DNA of 64,000 nt. It comes from JASHPR01 sp963729365 (GTDB lineage Bacteria > Actinomycetota > Actinomycetes > Streptosporangiales > Streptosporangiaceae). The notes under the pieces are model-generated. The model had not been told where the DNA came from, searched no databases, and saw only the letters and a list, made by a program, of their open reading frames with translations. Below, piece by piece: positions 51,489-60,800 of this stretch. The DNA is taken from contig CAVSNQ010000011.1 in the NCBI GenBank assembly GCA_963729365.1, positions 1-64,000 on the forward strand. Reading direction: 5' to 3'. The position numbers were made by a program, and so were the translations under genes. Each line of letters starts with the position of its first letter. Positions within the stretch are counted from its first letter, which is position 1.

Positions 51489-52226
51489 TCAGGCCGCCGC
51501 CCCGGTCACCGCGTCCAGCGCCTGCTCCAGCGTGAACGCGCCCGCGTACAGCGCCTTGCCGACGATCGCGCCCTCCACGCCGGCCGGCCGCAGCCCGGCG
51601 ATCGCCCGGAGGTCGGCCAGGCTGGACACCCCGCCGCTGGCGATCACCGGCCGGTCGGTGCGCGCGCAGACCCGCCGCAGCAGGTCCAGGTTGGGGCCGC
51701 GCAGCATGCCGTCCTTCATGATGTCCGTGACCACATAGCGCCGGCAGCCTTCAGACTCCAGCCGCCCGAGCACCTCGTCCAGCTCACCGCCGTCGCGCGT
51801 CCAGCCGCGGGCGGAGAGCCGGGTACCCCGCACGTCCAGGCCGACGGCGACGCGTTCACCGTGCTCGGCGATCACCGAGCGCACCCAGTCCGGGTTTTCC
51901 AGGGCCGCGGTGCCGATGACCACCCGTGCGCACCCGGTGGCCAGCGCGGCGGCCAGCGACGCGTCGTCACGGATGCCCCCGGAGAGCTCGACCGCCACGT
52001 CGATCTTTCCGACGATCGAGCCCAGGATGGCGGCGTTGGAGCCGCGGCCGAACGCGGCGTCGAGGTCAACGAGGTGGATCCACCGGGCTCCGGCATCCTG
52101 CCAGGCACGCGCGGCGGCCAGCGGGTCGCCGTAGCCGGTCTCGCTGCCGGCCGCCCCTTGGACCAGCCGGACCGCCTGGCCTCCGGCCACGTCCACCGCC
52201 GGCAGCAGGGTGAGATCGTCGGTCAC
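51489..52226 (-). CDS. priA: Bifunctional HisA/TrpF isomerase (PriA)
   Basis: 245 residues, half-barrel duplicated fold. N-half LLPAVDVAGGQAVRLVQG, C-half VTDIMKDGMLRGPNLDLL. Phosphate loops are in ELSGGIRDD and VIASGGVSS. Actinomycetes use PriA for both histidine and tryptophan isomerases; no separate trpF is in this window. The GTG start overlaps the hisH stop (GTGA). Confidence 0.92.
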   Translation of the reverse strand: MTDDLTLLPAVDVAGGQAVRLVQGAAGSETGYGDPLAAARAWQDAGARWIHLVDLDAAFGRGSNAAILGSIVGKIDVAVELSGGIRDDASLAAALATGCARVVIGTAALENPDWVRSVIAEHGERVAVGLDVRGTRLSARGWTRDGGELDEVLGRLESEGCRRYVVTDIMKDGMLRGPNLDLLRRVCARTDRPVIASGGVSSLADLRAIAGLRPAGVEGAIVGKALYAGAFTLEQALDAVTGAAA

Positions 52227-52858
52227 CGGACCGACTCTAGCCAGTTCGACAGCAGGGCCGCTCCGGCGTCACCGGACTTCTCGGGGTGGAACTGGGTGGC
52301 GGAAAGCGGCCCGTTTTCCACCGCGGCGATGAACGGCTCCCCGTGCGTGGCCCAGGTGATCAGCGGCGCGGTCATCCGGGGGCTTTCCGGCAGCGGCAGC
52401 GACGTGGCGGCGTAGGAGTGCACGAAGTAGAACCTCGCGTCGCCGGCGATCCCGGCGAACAGCCGCGACCCGGCCGACGGGGTGACCGTGTTCCAGCCCA
52501 TGTGCGGCAGCACCGGGGCGGTCAGCCGGCGCACCTCTCCTGGCCACTCACCGCAGCCCTCGGTGCGCTCGCCGTGCTCGACTCCCTCGGCGAACAGCAC
52601 CTGCATGCCGACGCAGATGCCGAGCACCGGCCGCGACCCCGCCAGCCGCCTGCCAATCACCATCTCGCCGCGGACCGCGCGCAGCCCGGCCATGCAGGCG
52701 GCGAACGCGCCCACGCCCGGCACCACGAGCCCGTCGGCCTTCAGCGCCGTGTCGAAGTCCGCGCTCACCTCGACGTCGGCTCCGGCCCGCTGCAGCGCCC
52801 GCTGCGCCGAGCGGATATTGCCGAAGCCGTAGTCGAGGACAACAACCCTGTTCCGCAC
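52223..52858 (-). CDS. hisH: Imidazole glycerol phosphate synthase, glutaminase subunit
   Basis: 211 residues, typical length. The nucleophile Cys is in VLGICVGMQVLF and the His/Glu pair in TQFHPEKSGDAG. It supplies ammonia to HisF. Its GTG start 52858 is near the def remnant (52890), not near hisB, because the his cluster is interrupted between 52.9 and 56 kb. Its stop overlaps priA. Confidence 0.95.
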   Translation of the reverse strand: MRNRVVVLDYGFGNIRSAQRALQRAGADVEVSADFDTALKADGLVVPGVGAFAACMAGLRAVRGEMVIGRRLAGSRPVLGICVGMQVLFAEGVEHGERTEGCGEWPGEVRRLTAPVLPHMGWNTVTPSAGSRLFAGIAGDARFYFVHSYAATSLPLPESPRMTAPLITWATHGEPFIAAVENGPLSATQFHPEKSGDAGAALLSNWLESVR

Positions 52859-52889
52859 CCGCCCAGGCTAGCCGGGAGTGCCCGGCATC

Positions 52890-53048
52890 TTTTGACGACG
52901 CCCGGCGCGGCCTCCACGGTCGCCCGCATCTGCGCGATGAGGCGCCGCAGCCTCCCGCTGCGCAGCTCGGCCGGGTCGACCGGCTCGGCCTGACGGCGCA
53001 GCACCGGTCACCGCACTGCACGATCGGCAGAACGTCCTCGCCGTCCAC
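52890..53048 (-). pseudogene. Peptide deformylase N-terminal remnant
   Basis: The minus strand reads DGEDVLPIVQCGD, then in another frame VLRRQAEPVDPAELRSGRLR followed by RLIAQMRATVEAAPGV. This is the start of a def gene (VLPIVQAGDPVLRRPAEPVDP in relatives). The catalytic GVGLAAPQ and HExxH parts are absent. It is a fragment of about 53 residues caught between hisH and the oxidoreductase. Confidence 0.7.
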
Positions 53049-53053
53049 GCCGG

Positions 53054-53992
53054 TCAGAACTCCAGCACCAGGCGCCCCCTGGTGCCGCCGGCCTCCAGGA
53101 TGCGGTGGGCCTCGGCGGCGCGCTCGGCCGGGAGTGTCCGTGCCACCCGGAGCGTCACCTGGCCGGCCTCGACGAGCTCACGCAGGCGGTCGAGCTTGCC
53201 CTGCTCGCGGGCGTAGTTGCGGACCGACACCGGGTGGAATGTGATGCCCCGCTCCTCGTCGCCCATGAAGCCGCGCACGGTGGCGATCCGGCCCCCGTCC
53301 CGCACCGCCGGGCTGACCAGCTCGTTCAGCACCGCGGCGTCGACCAGGCCGTCGGCCCCCCGGGGAACCACGTCGCGGATCCGCTCGGCGAACTCCGGGC
53401 CACGCCGCACCACGATGTCGGCTCCCAGCTCCTTGACCAGCGCCTCGTCCGCCTCGGACGCGTCGGCGACGACCCGCAGGCCGGCCACCATTCCGAGCTG
53501 CACGGCATAGCCGCCGACCGCGCCCGCCGCGCCGGTGACCGCGAGGGTCTGCCCCGGCTCGAGGCCGAGCAGATCCAGAGCCTGCACGGTGGTCAGCCCG
53601 TTCATCGGCAGCGTCGACGCCTCGGCGTCGCTCGCCCCCGCGGGCACCCGAGCGACCGACTCGGCCGGGACCACGACGCGCTCGGCGTAGCCGCCGTGCG
53701 AGCCGAGCGGCACCACGATCGCCATGACGTGGTCACCAACCTGCAGGTCGGTCGATACGCCCTCGCCGATCTGCTCGAGCACCCCGGCGACGTCCATGCC
53801 GGGAACGTAAGGCGGCGGAACGTCCTTGAGCGCGGCAGCCCTGGCGCCGTTGCGCAGCCCGGTGTCGGTCGGGTTGACCGCGGCCGCGTGCACCCGGATG
53901 CGTATCTGCCCTGGGCCTGCCTCGGGCTCTGGGATGTCCACGACGTGCAGCGCGTCGGGGCCGCCGAACTGGGTCACGCCAATGGCTTTCAT
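53054..53992 (-). CDS. Zinc-free quinone oxidoreductase-type MDR enzyme
   Basis: 312 residues. The N-terminal part is VTQFGGPDALHVVDIPEPEAGPGQIRIRVHAAAVNPTD, then GDHVMAIVVPLGSHGGYAERV. The NADPH-binding AVTGAAGAVGGYAVQLG follows. Zinc-ligand Cys residues of alcohol dehydrogenases are absent. ATG 53992 is used; an upstream TTG at 54004 is possible. Quinones or enones are likely substrates. Confidence 0.88.
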   Translation of the reverse strand: MKAIGVTQFGGPDALHVVDIPEPEAGPGQIRIRVHAAAVNPTDTGLRNGARAAALKDVPPPYVPGMDVAGVLEQIGEGVSTDLQVGDHVMAIVVPLGSHGGYAERVVVPAESVARVPAGASDAEASTLPMNGLTTVQALDLLGLEPGQTLAVTGAAGAVGGYAVQLGMVAGLRVVADASEADEALVKELGADIVVRRGPEFAERIRDVVPRGADGLVDAAVLNELVSPAVRDGGRIATVRGFMGDEERGITFHPVSVRNYAREQGKLDRLRELVEAGQVTLRVARTLPAERAAEAHRILEAGGTRGRLVLEF

Positions 53993-54143
53993 GGTTACCG
54001 CCAACCGCCGCGCCGCCGCGGTATTCCCGGGCTTGGCACGGTCCGGCGCACCGGGTCACTGCCAGTCGGCTGACAGCAGATTTAGGCTGCACCGAGCGCA
54101 GGGTGCGCGCTCCGGGCCGTCGCCGGCGGCCATAATCGCTGCC

Positions 54144-54887
54144 ATGAGAACTGCCGTGCTAGCGGATATCCACGGGAACCTGCCGGCTCTGGACGCCGTG
54201 CTCGCCGAGCCCGACCTGGCCGATGTGGACGCCATCGTGCTGCTCGGCGACATCGCGCTCGGGCCGATGGCCGCCGAGACGCTGGACCGGCTCGCCGCGC
54301 TGGGCGAACGGGCGGTCTGGGTACACGGCAACTGTGAGCGGGAAATGGTCACCGCGTTCGACGGCGGCGACGTTCCAGGGCCGAACGGCGCCGACGCCGC
54401 GGCGGCCGCGGGCCTGATCGGGCGGGCGCACCGGGACCTGCTCGACGGCCTGCCGCTCACCGTCACCCTGGACATCGACGGGCTCGGGCCGACCCTGTTC
54501 TGCCACGCGTCGCCGCGCCGGGACGACGAGATGGTGCTCGTCGACAGCCCGCCGGAACGCTGGGCGGCGGCTCTGGACGGCGTCGACGCCGGGGTCGTGG
54601 TCTGCGGGCACACCCACATGCCGTTCGACCGGCTGGCGGCCGGGCGCCGGGTCATCAACCCCAGCAGCGTCGGCATGCCCTACGGCCATCCGGGCGCCGG
54701 CTGGGCGCTGCTCGGCCCTGGCGTGACGCTGCGCCGGACCAGCTACGACGCCGGCGCGGCGGCAGGGGTCATCGGCACTAGCGGGTACCCGGGCGCTCAG
54801 CAGTGGGCGGTCGAGTACGTGCTGAACCACTACTCGGACACCGAGGCGCTCGAGGCCTTCACCGCGGTCGCCCGCGAGCAGGCCTAG
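54144..54887 (+). CDS. Metallophosphoesterase (YfcE/MJ0936-type)
   Basis: 247 residues. Metal motifs AVLADIHGNLPALDAVL (DxH), VLLGDIALGP (GDxxxxG), VHGNCERE (GNHD-like) and CGHTHMPFDR (GHTH). Members of this family hydrolyse phosphodiesters or phosphomonoesters of small molecules. It is divergent from the oxidoreductase. Confidence 0.88.
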   Translation: MRTAVLADIHGNLPALDAVLAEPDLADVDAIVLLGDIALGPMAAETLDRLAALGERAVWVHGNCEREMVTAFDGGDVPGPNGADAAAAAGLIGRAHRDLLDGLPLTVTLDIDGLGPTLFCHASPRRDDEMVLVDSPPERWAAALDGVDAGVVVCGHTHMPFDRLAAGRRVINPSSVGMPYGHPGAGWALLGPGVTLRRTSYDAGAAAGVIGTSGYPGAQQWAVEYVLNHYSDTEALEAFTAVAREQA

Positions 54888-54956
54888 CGAGCTGTCAAGC
54901 GGCTATCCACAGCGAAAGGCCTGGGCCGCCGGCTGTCCACAGGCTGCGGTGCCGCC

Positions 54957-55952
54957 ATGGCGCAGCCGGGTGGCGCGGGCCAGCCTGGCGGCATGACCGC
55001 GAACCTGCCGGAGCGCTGCCACGAGCTGGTCGAGTTGCAGCGGGGCGTGCTGGCCCGGTGGCAGGCGCCGGAGGTTGGCCTGAAATGGACCACCATCAGG
55101 TCGCTGTTGCGCAGTGGCCGCTGGACGCCCCTGCAGCGGGGCGTCTACGCGACCTTCACCGGGGAGCCGAGCTGGGAGGCCAAGTTATGGGCCGCGGTAC
55201 TGCGGGCCGGGCCGGGGGCAGCCCTCAGCCATCAGACCGCCGCCGAACTCGACGGGCTGACCAGCGCGCGAAGCCCGGTCATCCACGTCACGGTCCCTGG
55301 CAGCGCACGCGTCGACCCGATCCCCGGGCTACGCGTGCACCGGTCTGAGCGGCTGGCGGAAGCACGGCACCCCTCCCGAACGCCGCCCCGTACGAGGATC
55401 GAGGAGACGGTCCTGGACCTGACCCAGGCCGCGAAGACCATTGACGGCGCCTTCGGCTGGCTCTGCCAGGCATGCGGCTCCCGGCTCACCACCCCAGACC
55501 TGCTGCTCACTGCCTTGCACAAGCGGCGAAAGGTCCGCTGGCGCGGCATCCTGGTCAGCGCCCTCGGGGACATCGGCGACGGTGCGCATTCTGTGCTTGA
55601 AATCCACTACGTCCGCGACGTCGAGCGGCCGCACGGGCTGCCGCGGGCCAGGCGCCAGGCGAGGATTACCAGGAGTACGGGCCGGATTTACCTGGACAAC
55701 CTCGTCAAGCGCTACCGGACCTGCATCGAGCTGGACGGCAAGGCCGCGCACCCGGTGGCCGAGCGCTGGCGTGACATCGCACGGGACAACGCCTCGGCCG
55801 CAGACGGGATCACCACGCTGAGATACGGCTGGCCGGACATTGCTCAACGCCCGTGCCAGACCGCCGACCAGATCGCGGCCGTGCTCCGCTTTCGCGGCTG
55901 GACCGGCCAGCCCATCCCATGCGGCCCCTCCTGTCCCGCGGGCCGTTCATGA
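54957..55952 (+). CDS. AbiEi-like N-terminal plus DUF559 nuclease-like protein
   Basis: 331 residues. The N-terminal part (TIRSLLRSGRWTPLQRGVYATFTGEPSWEA, then ALSHQTAAELDGL) is like AbiEi-type antitoxin/transcriptional regulator domains. The C-terminal part (RIYLDNLVKRYRTCIELDGKAAHPVAERWRDIARDNASAADG, LRYGWPD) is a DUF559-type endonuclease fold with the E-x-DG-x-x-H motif. No AbiEii toxin partner is present. It could act in DNA repair or defence. Alternative start ATG 54993. Confidence 0.72.
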   Translation: MAQPGGAGQPGGMTANLPERCHELVELQRGVLARWQAPEVGLKWTTIRSLLRSGRWTPLQRGVYATFTGEPSWEAKLWAAVLRAGPGAALSHQTAAELDGLTSARSPVIHVTVPGSARVDPIPGLRVHRSERLAEARHPSRTPPRTRIEETVLDLTQAAKTIDGAFGWLCQACGSRLTTPDLLLTALHKRRKVRWRGILVSALGDIGDGAHSVLEIHYVRDVERPHGLPRARRQARITRSTGRIYLDNLVKRYRTCIELDGKAAHPVAERWRDIARDNASAADGITTLRYGWPDIAQRPCQTADQIAAVLRFRGWTGQPIPCGPSCPAGRS

Positions 55953-56000
55953 TCCCGGAGGATTTGGTGCGCCATGTGGCCACAATCCTCCGGGATCATG
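55948..56000. terminator. 17-bp perfect inverted repeat containing both convergent stop codons
   Basis: CATGATCCCGGAGGATT (55948-55964) pairs exactly with AATCCTCCGGGATCATG (55984-56000), with a 19-nt loop. The stop of the DUF559 gene (TGA 55950-55952) is in one arm and the hisB stop (55996-55998) in the other. A bidirectional terminator. Confidence 0.8.
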
Positions 56001-56591
56001 GCGAGAGGGTGCCCTTGGTGCTCGGGATGCCGCTGGTCCGGGGGTCGGGGGCGGCGGCGGCGCGGAATGCGCGGGCGAACGCCTTGAACTGGGCCTCCAC
56101 GATGTGATGCGGGTTGCGCCCCGCGAGCACGGTCAGGTGCAGGCAGATTCCCGCTGCCATGGCCAGCGACTCGAAGAAGTGCCGGGTCAGCGTGGTGTCG
56201 TAGGTGCCGATCGTGGGCGCCATCGGCTCCGGCTCGGCGTGCACGGCATAGGGCCGGCCAGGTCCACCGCGGCCCGGGCCAGCGTCTCGTCCAGCGGCAC
56301 CAGCGCGTCGCCGAACCGGCAGATCCCGGCCTTGTCGCCGAGTGCCTCGCGCAGCGCCTGGCCGAGCGCCAGCGCCGTGTCCTCGACGGTGTGATGCGCG
56401 TCGATCTCGGTGTCGCCCCGGGTCCGCACGGTCAGGTCGATGCAGCCGTGCTTGCCGAGCTGGGCGAGCATGTGGTCGAAGAACGGCACCCCGGTCTCGG
56501 CCTGCGTCTCGCCCGTGCCGTCGAGGTCGAGCTCGACCAGCACCTGGGTCTCCTTGGTGATGCGCTCGACCCGCGCGGTCCGGCCCCTCAT
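55996..56591 (-). pseudogene. hisB: Imidazoleglycerol-phosphate dehydratase gene with a frameshift
   Basis: The first part, 56591 down to about 56255 (MRGRTARVERITKETQVLVELD, DAHHTVEDTALALGQALREALG), ends in frame ALARAAVDLAGPMP. The second part, in a frame one step away (open from 56244 back to its stop at 55996), resumes HAEPEPMAPTIGTYDTTLTRHFFE and ends with the second HxxE motif NPHHIVEAQFKAFARAF. IGPD needs both halves. Loss of one 4-nt CGGC from a GGCCGGCC tract would explain it (PYAV follows GR in relatives). Either a natural frameshift or a sequence error. Confidence 0.8.
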
Positions 56592-57676
56592 GAGGCCAGC
56601 ACCTCGTCGAGTGCGGTGCGGAACGCGGCCATCTCCGCCGCCGTGCCCACGCTGACCCGGAGCCAGCCCGGCGGCCCGAGCTCGCGGATCAGCACTCCCC
56701 GGTCCAGCAGTCCCTGCCAGACCGCGTGCCGGTCGGCGAACGTGCCGAACAGCACGAAGTTGGCGTCGGAATCCGCGGCGACCAGGCCGCGCCGCCGCAG
56801 CCATCCCACGAGGTCGTCGCGTTCCGAGCGGAGCACGGCCACCGTGGCCAGCAGCTCGTCCGCGTGCCCGAGCGCCACCCGCGCCACCGCCTGGGTGATC
56901 GCGGACAGGTGGTAGGGCAGCCGTACGATCTGCAGCGCCCGGACCACCGCTGGCGCGGCGGCCAGGTAGCCGAGCCGCGCGCCGGCCAGCGCGAACGCCT
57001 TGGACATCGTCCTGGTGACCACCAGCGGCTCATACTCCGGCAGCAGGTCGAGCGCGCTGTGGGTGCGGTCGCGCGCGAACTCCGCGTACGCCTCGTCGAC
57101 CACGACCATGCCCGGAGCCGCCGCGCACACCGCCTCGATCACGGCCGGCGGCAGCGCCGTGCCGGTCGGGTTGTTCGGCGAGGTGAGGAACACCAGGTCC
57201 GGCCGCAGCTCGCGGACGACCGCCGCGGCCCGGCCGGGGTCAAGCCCGAACCCGTCGCCGCCGCCATCCCTGGCGGCCGGCACCCAGCGGGTGCTGGTGC
57301 TGCGCGCGATCTCCGGATGCATCGAGTACGACGGCTCGAAGCCGAGGGCGGTGCGGCCCGGGCCGCCGAAGGCCTGCAGCAGCTGCTGGATGATCTCGTT
57401 GGAGCCGTTGGCGGCCCAGACCTGCTCCCGGCTGAGACCGTGCCCGAGGTACCCGGCCAGGTCGTCGCGCAGGCCGGCGGCATCCCGGTCCGGGTACCTG
57501 TTGAGCGTGCCCGCCACGCCCGCGACCGCGTCGGCGACCGCGCGCACCAGCGCCGGAGAGGGCGGGTAGGGGTTCTCGTTGGCATTGAGCCGGACCGGGA
57601 CATCGAGCTGCGGTGACCCGTACGGCTCGCGACCCGCGAGGTCGTCACGCAGCGGCAGGGCCTGGCCGGTTCTCAC
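56588..57676 (-). CDS. hisC: Histidinol-phosphate aminotransferase
   Basis: 362 residues, aminotransferase class I/II. LNANENPYPPSPALVRAV, WAANGSNEIIQQLLQAFGG, FLTSPNNPTG and VVVDEAYAEFA lead to the PLP Lys in RTMSKAFALAGARLGYL. It makes histidinol phosphate from imidazole-acetol phosphate. GTG 57676; its stop overlaps hisB (ATGA). hisD should lie directly upstream but is 5 kb away. Confidence 0.94.
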   Translation of the reverse strand: MRTGQALPLRDDLAGREPYGSPQLDVPVRLNANENPYPPSPALVRAVADAVAGVAGTLNRYPDRDAAGLRDDLAGYLGHGLSREQVWAANGSNEIIQQLLQAFGGPGRTALGFEPSYSMHPEIARSTSTRWVPAARDGGGDGFGLDPGRAAAVVRELRPDLVFLTSPNNPTGTALPPAVIEAVCAAAPGMVVVDEAYAEFARDRTHSALDLLPEYEPLVVTRTMSKAFALAGARLGYLAAAPAVVRALQIVRLPYHLSAITQAVARVALGHADELLATVAVLRSERDDLVGWLRRRGLVAADSDANFVLFGTFADRHAVWQGLLDRGVLIRELGPPGWLRVSVGTAAEMAAFRTALDEVLAS

Positions 57677-57716
57677 CCGGCCAGCCTAACCGGCCTGGCC
57701 CGGGCCGCTGCGCCCG

Positions 57717-58418
57717 TCACCACGGGAGCGGCTGCCCGTCGCGGAAGAATCCGCCGGTCGGGCCGTCGTCGGGGAGGTCGACGGCCCACAGCACGCTGGC
57801 CGCGCCGGCTTCGACCGGGCGGCCGCCCGGACCGCCCATGTCGGTGGCCACCCAGCCCGGGCACACGGCGTTGACCAGGATGCCGTCGGGGCGCAGCTCG
57901 GCCGCCAGCACCCGGGTCAGCGCGTTCAGGGCGGCCTTCGTGACCGAGTAGGCAGGCGTGCCGCCCATGCTGGCCAGTGACCCCGCCTCGCTCGACACGT
58001 TGACGATCCGCGGATGCCGGCCGCGGCGCAGCAACGCGAGCAGGGCCAGGCACATCCGCCACGGGCCCATCAGGTTGGCGTCCCAGGCCTCAGCCACGAT
58101 CGCGAGGTCGGCGGTGGACGCCCGCTGCCAGGTGTCGTAGTGGATGGCCGCGTTGTTGACGAGCACGTCGAGCCGCCCGTACCGGTCGGCCAGGTGCCAG
58201 GCGAGCGTCTCGACGGTGCCCGTGTCGGTGACGTCGATCCGCTGCGCCCGGACGGCGAGCCCGTCGCCCGCCAGCTCCGCCGCGGCCCGCGCGCCCGCCA
58301 CCGGGTCGCGCGAGCCGAGGATCACGGTGAAACCCCGGTCGCCGAGCTGGCGTACGATCTCGCGGCCGATCCCGCGATTGCCGCCGGTCACGACGGCGAT
58401 CCGCTCGTCAGTGCTCAT
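57717..58418 (-). CDS. SDR-family oxidoreductase
   Basis: 233 residues. VVTGGNRGIGREI cofactor motif, DVLVNNAAIHY, catalytic Ser in VNVSSEAGSL and YSVTK (Tyr-Lys). An NAD(P)-dependent alcohol/ketone oxidoreductase of unknown substrate. It is the gene next to hisC but faces the FUSC gene divergently, so it is part of the inserted block. Confidence 0.88.
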   Translation of the reverse strand: MSTDERIAVVTGGNRGIGREIVRQLGDRGFTVILGSRDPVAGARAAAELAGDGLAVRAQRIDVTDTGTVETLAWHLADRYGRLDVLVNNAAIHYDTWQRASTADLAIVAEAWDANLMGPWRMCLALLALLRRGRHPRIVNVSSEAGSLASMGGTPAYSVTKAALNALTRVLAAELRPDGILVNAVCPGWVATDMGGPGGRPVEAGAASVLWAVDLPDDGPTGGFFRDGQPLPW

Positions 58419-58496
58419 AGGCGCTGCGGCGCGGCGCGCGCAGGTGGCCAGTCGGGCTCATTTACGCAGGCTACGCCTGTTTGTAGGCTGGCCTGG

Positions 58497-60800
58497 ATGC
58501 CCGATTCCGCGCTCGCTGCCCCGTCCCCCGGCCGGCTGCGCACCTGGCTGCCGCGGCCCTCCTCCGGAGGTGTCTCCGGCCGGCCCGCCTGGCGGCCGAC
58601 CTGGTCGACCGCCGCCGCGATGCGGGCGCTGCGCACGGTGATCGTCATGCCGACCCTGTTCGCGCTGACCTTCAAGGTCATCGGCAATCCGCAGATGGCC
58701 ACATTTGCCGTCTTCGGCAGCTTCGCCACGCTGGTGCTGGCCTCGTTCGGCGGGACCAGGCGGGACAAGGCCATCGCGCACCTCGGGCTCGCCCTGGTCG
58801 GCAGCGCGGCACTGACCATCGGCACGGCGGTCCACGGGACCGCGTGGCTGGCGGCGGTCGTGACCATCCCGGTGGCCTTCGCCATCTTCTTCGCCGGGGT
58901 GGCCGGGCCCAACGCCGCCTCCGGCGTCACGGCCGCGCTGCTCGCCTACGTGCTGCCGGTGGCCTCCCCCGGCACGGTCGCCGACATCCCGTCCCGGCTC
59001 GCGGGCTGGTGGCTGGCCTCCGTGGTGGGCACGGCGGCGGTCCTGCTGCTGTCGCCGCGTTCGCCGGGAGACCGGCTCCGCGCGGCCGCGGCCGCCCTGG
59101 CCACCGCGCTGGCCGGCCACCTCGAGGCCGCCGAGCGCGGCGAGGCCACGTCGGCCGGCCGGGATGCGACCGTCGCGGCCAAGCAGGAGCTCATGCAGCT
59201 GTTCGGCGCCACGCCGTACCGGCCGACCGGGCTCGCCACCGCCGACCAGGGCCTGGCCAATATCACCGAGCTGCTCGAGTGGGTGACCTCGCTGACCTCC
59301 GACACCCTGGGCGGGCACGAGGACCTGCGGCACGCTGCGCAGGCCGACCGCGAGCTGCTCGGCACCGCCGCCCGGGTCCTCGCCGACGTGGCCTTGCTGC
59401 TGAACGACCAGGACATCTCGGCCGAGGACGTCGCACGCGACATCGGCCGCCTGGAACGCGCCAGGGCGGCCAGCTCCGCGAACCAGCAGGAACTGTCCGG
59501 CGACCCGGCCAGCGTCCAGGTCGCGGCCCAGCACGCGGTCCACGCGCAGGCCATCGCCGTCGCGGCCCGGGGCGCCGTCGCGGACGCCATGATCGCCGCC
59601 CGGCGGGCCGACCCCGAGACCATCGCCGCCCAGCGCCGCAGCTGGTACGGGCAGGACCAGGACGGTTCGCCGGCCCAGGGGAGGCTGGCTGGCCTGGCCG
59701 GCGCGGCCAGCATCGCCGCCCGGTCCGCCAGCGTGCACTCGGTGTGGTTCCGCAGCGCCGCGCGCGGCGCGGTGGCGCTCGCCGCCGCGGTCGCCGTCGC
59801 CGACCTCCTCGACGTGCAGCACGGCTTCTGGGTGGTGCTCGGCACCCTGTCGGTGCTGCGCACCAACGCGGCGGCCACCGGGGCGACGGTGATGCGGGCG
59901 CTGGCCGGCACCGTCGTGGGCTTCGCGGTCGGCGCCGCGCTGATGCTGGCCATCGGCACCACGCCCGTGGCCTTGTGGATCGCCCTGCCCATCGCGGTCC
60001 TCGTGGCGGCCTACGCGCCAGGCACGGCGCCGTTCGCGGTCGGCCAGGCGGCCTTCACGGTCACCGTGATCGTGCTGTTCAACCTGCTGGCCCCGGCCGG
60101 CTGGAGGGTCGGCCTGGTCCGGGTCCAGGACGTCGTCCTCGGCTGCGCGGTCAGCCTGGTCGTCGGTGTGCTGTTCTGGCCGCGCGGCGCCAGCGCGGTG
60201 GTCGGCGACGACCTCGCTGACGCCTTCCGGGCCGGCGCGGCGTACCTGACCCAGGCGGTGGACTGGTCACTCGGCCTGCGCCAGGAAGCACCGGACACGG
60301 CGGTCACGGCGGTCACGGCCGGAATCCGCCTGGACGACGCGCTCCGCCTGTTCCTGGCCGAGCAGGGCACCAAGCGGGCGTCCAAGCACGACCTGTGGAG
60401 CCTGGTCATGGCCACGATACGGATCCGGCTCACCGCGCATTCGCTGGCCGGCCTGCGCGCCCACTGCCCGCCGCTCGCCGCGGACGGCCGGGTCGCGGAT
60501 CCGCTGATCGCGCTGCGGCACTGGGCCGCGGACCTAGCCGATTTCTACCAGCGCATCGCGGTCCAGGTCGGGCCGCCGCGCCATGACGAGCCGGTGCCAG
60601 CGGCCATCCCGCCTCCCGGGGTCCTCGACGGCCCGGACGGCCCGGACGGCCCGGGCGGCAGCGAGGCGGCGCTGACCAACCACCGTCCGCACGCGCTCTG
60701 GGTTCGCGAGCACCTGCGCGACCTCGGATCCCACGCGGGTGACATCACCGCGCCTGCCGAGCACGTGGCCCAGCTGCGACGCGTTCCGTGGTGGCGCTAG
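58497..60800 (+). CDS. FUSC-family membrane protein
   Basis: 767 residues. Two sets of membrane helices (about 50-200 and 430-560: TVIVMPTLFALTF, AFAIFFAGVAG and later ALAGTVVGFAVGAALML) are separated by a cytoplasmic helical part. This is the FUSC architecture shared with aromatic acid exporters. The ligand is unknown. ATG 58497 matches the first plausible start. Its 3' end overlaps the convergent SGNH gene by about 56 bp. Confidence 0.85.
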   Translation: MPDSALAAPSPGRLRTWLPRPSSGGVSGRPAWRPTWSTAAAMRALRTVIVMPTLFALTFKVIGNPQMATFAVFGSFATLVLASFGGTRRDKAIAHLGLALVGSAALTIGTAVHGTAWLAAVVTIPVAFAIFFAGVAGPNAASGVTAALLAYVLPVASPGTVADIPSRLAGWWLASVVGTAAVLLLSPRSPGDRLRAAAAALATALAGHLEAAERGEATSAGRDATVAAKQELMQLFGATPYRPTGLATADQGLANITELLEWVTSLTSDTLGGHEDLRHAAQADRELLGTAARVLADVALLLNDQDISAEDVARDIGRLERARAASSANQQELSGDPASVQVAAQHAVHAQAIAVAARGAVADAMIAARRADPETIAAQRRSWYGQDQDGSPAQGRLAGLAGAASIAARSASVHSVWFRSAARGAVALAAAVAVADLLDVQHGFWVVLGTLSVLRTNAAATGATVMRALAGTVVGFAVGAALMLAIGTTPVALWIALPIAVLVAAYAPGTAPFAVGQAAFTVTVIVLFNLLAPAGWRVGLVRVQDVVLGCAVSLVVGVLFWPRGASAVVGDDLADAFRAGAAYLTQAVDWSLGLRQEAPDTAVTAVTAGIRLDDALRLFLAEQGTKRASKHDLWSLVMATIRIRLTAHSLAGLRAHCPPLAADGRVADPLIALRHWAADLADFYQRIAVQVGPPRHDEPVPAAIPPPGVLDGPDGPDGPGGSEAALTNHRPHALWVREHLRDLGSHAGDITAPAEHVAQLRRVPWWR

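Noticed and set aside
54957..55952. Complete AbiE toxin-antitoxin pair
   Set aside because: The toxin partner is missing; the neighbours are a phosphoesterase and hisB.
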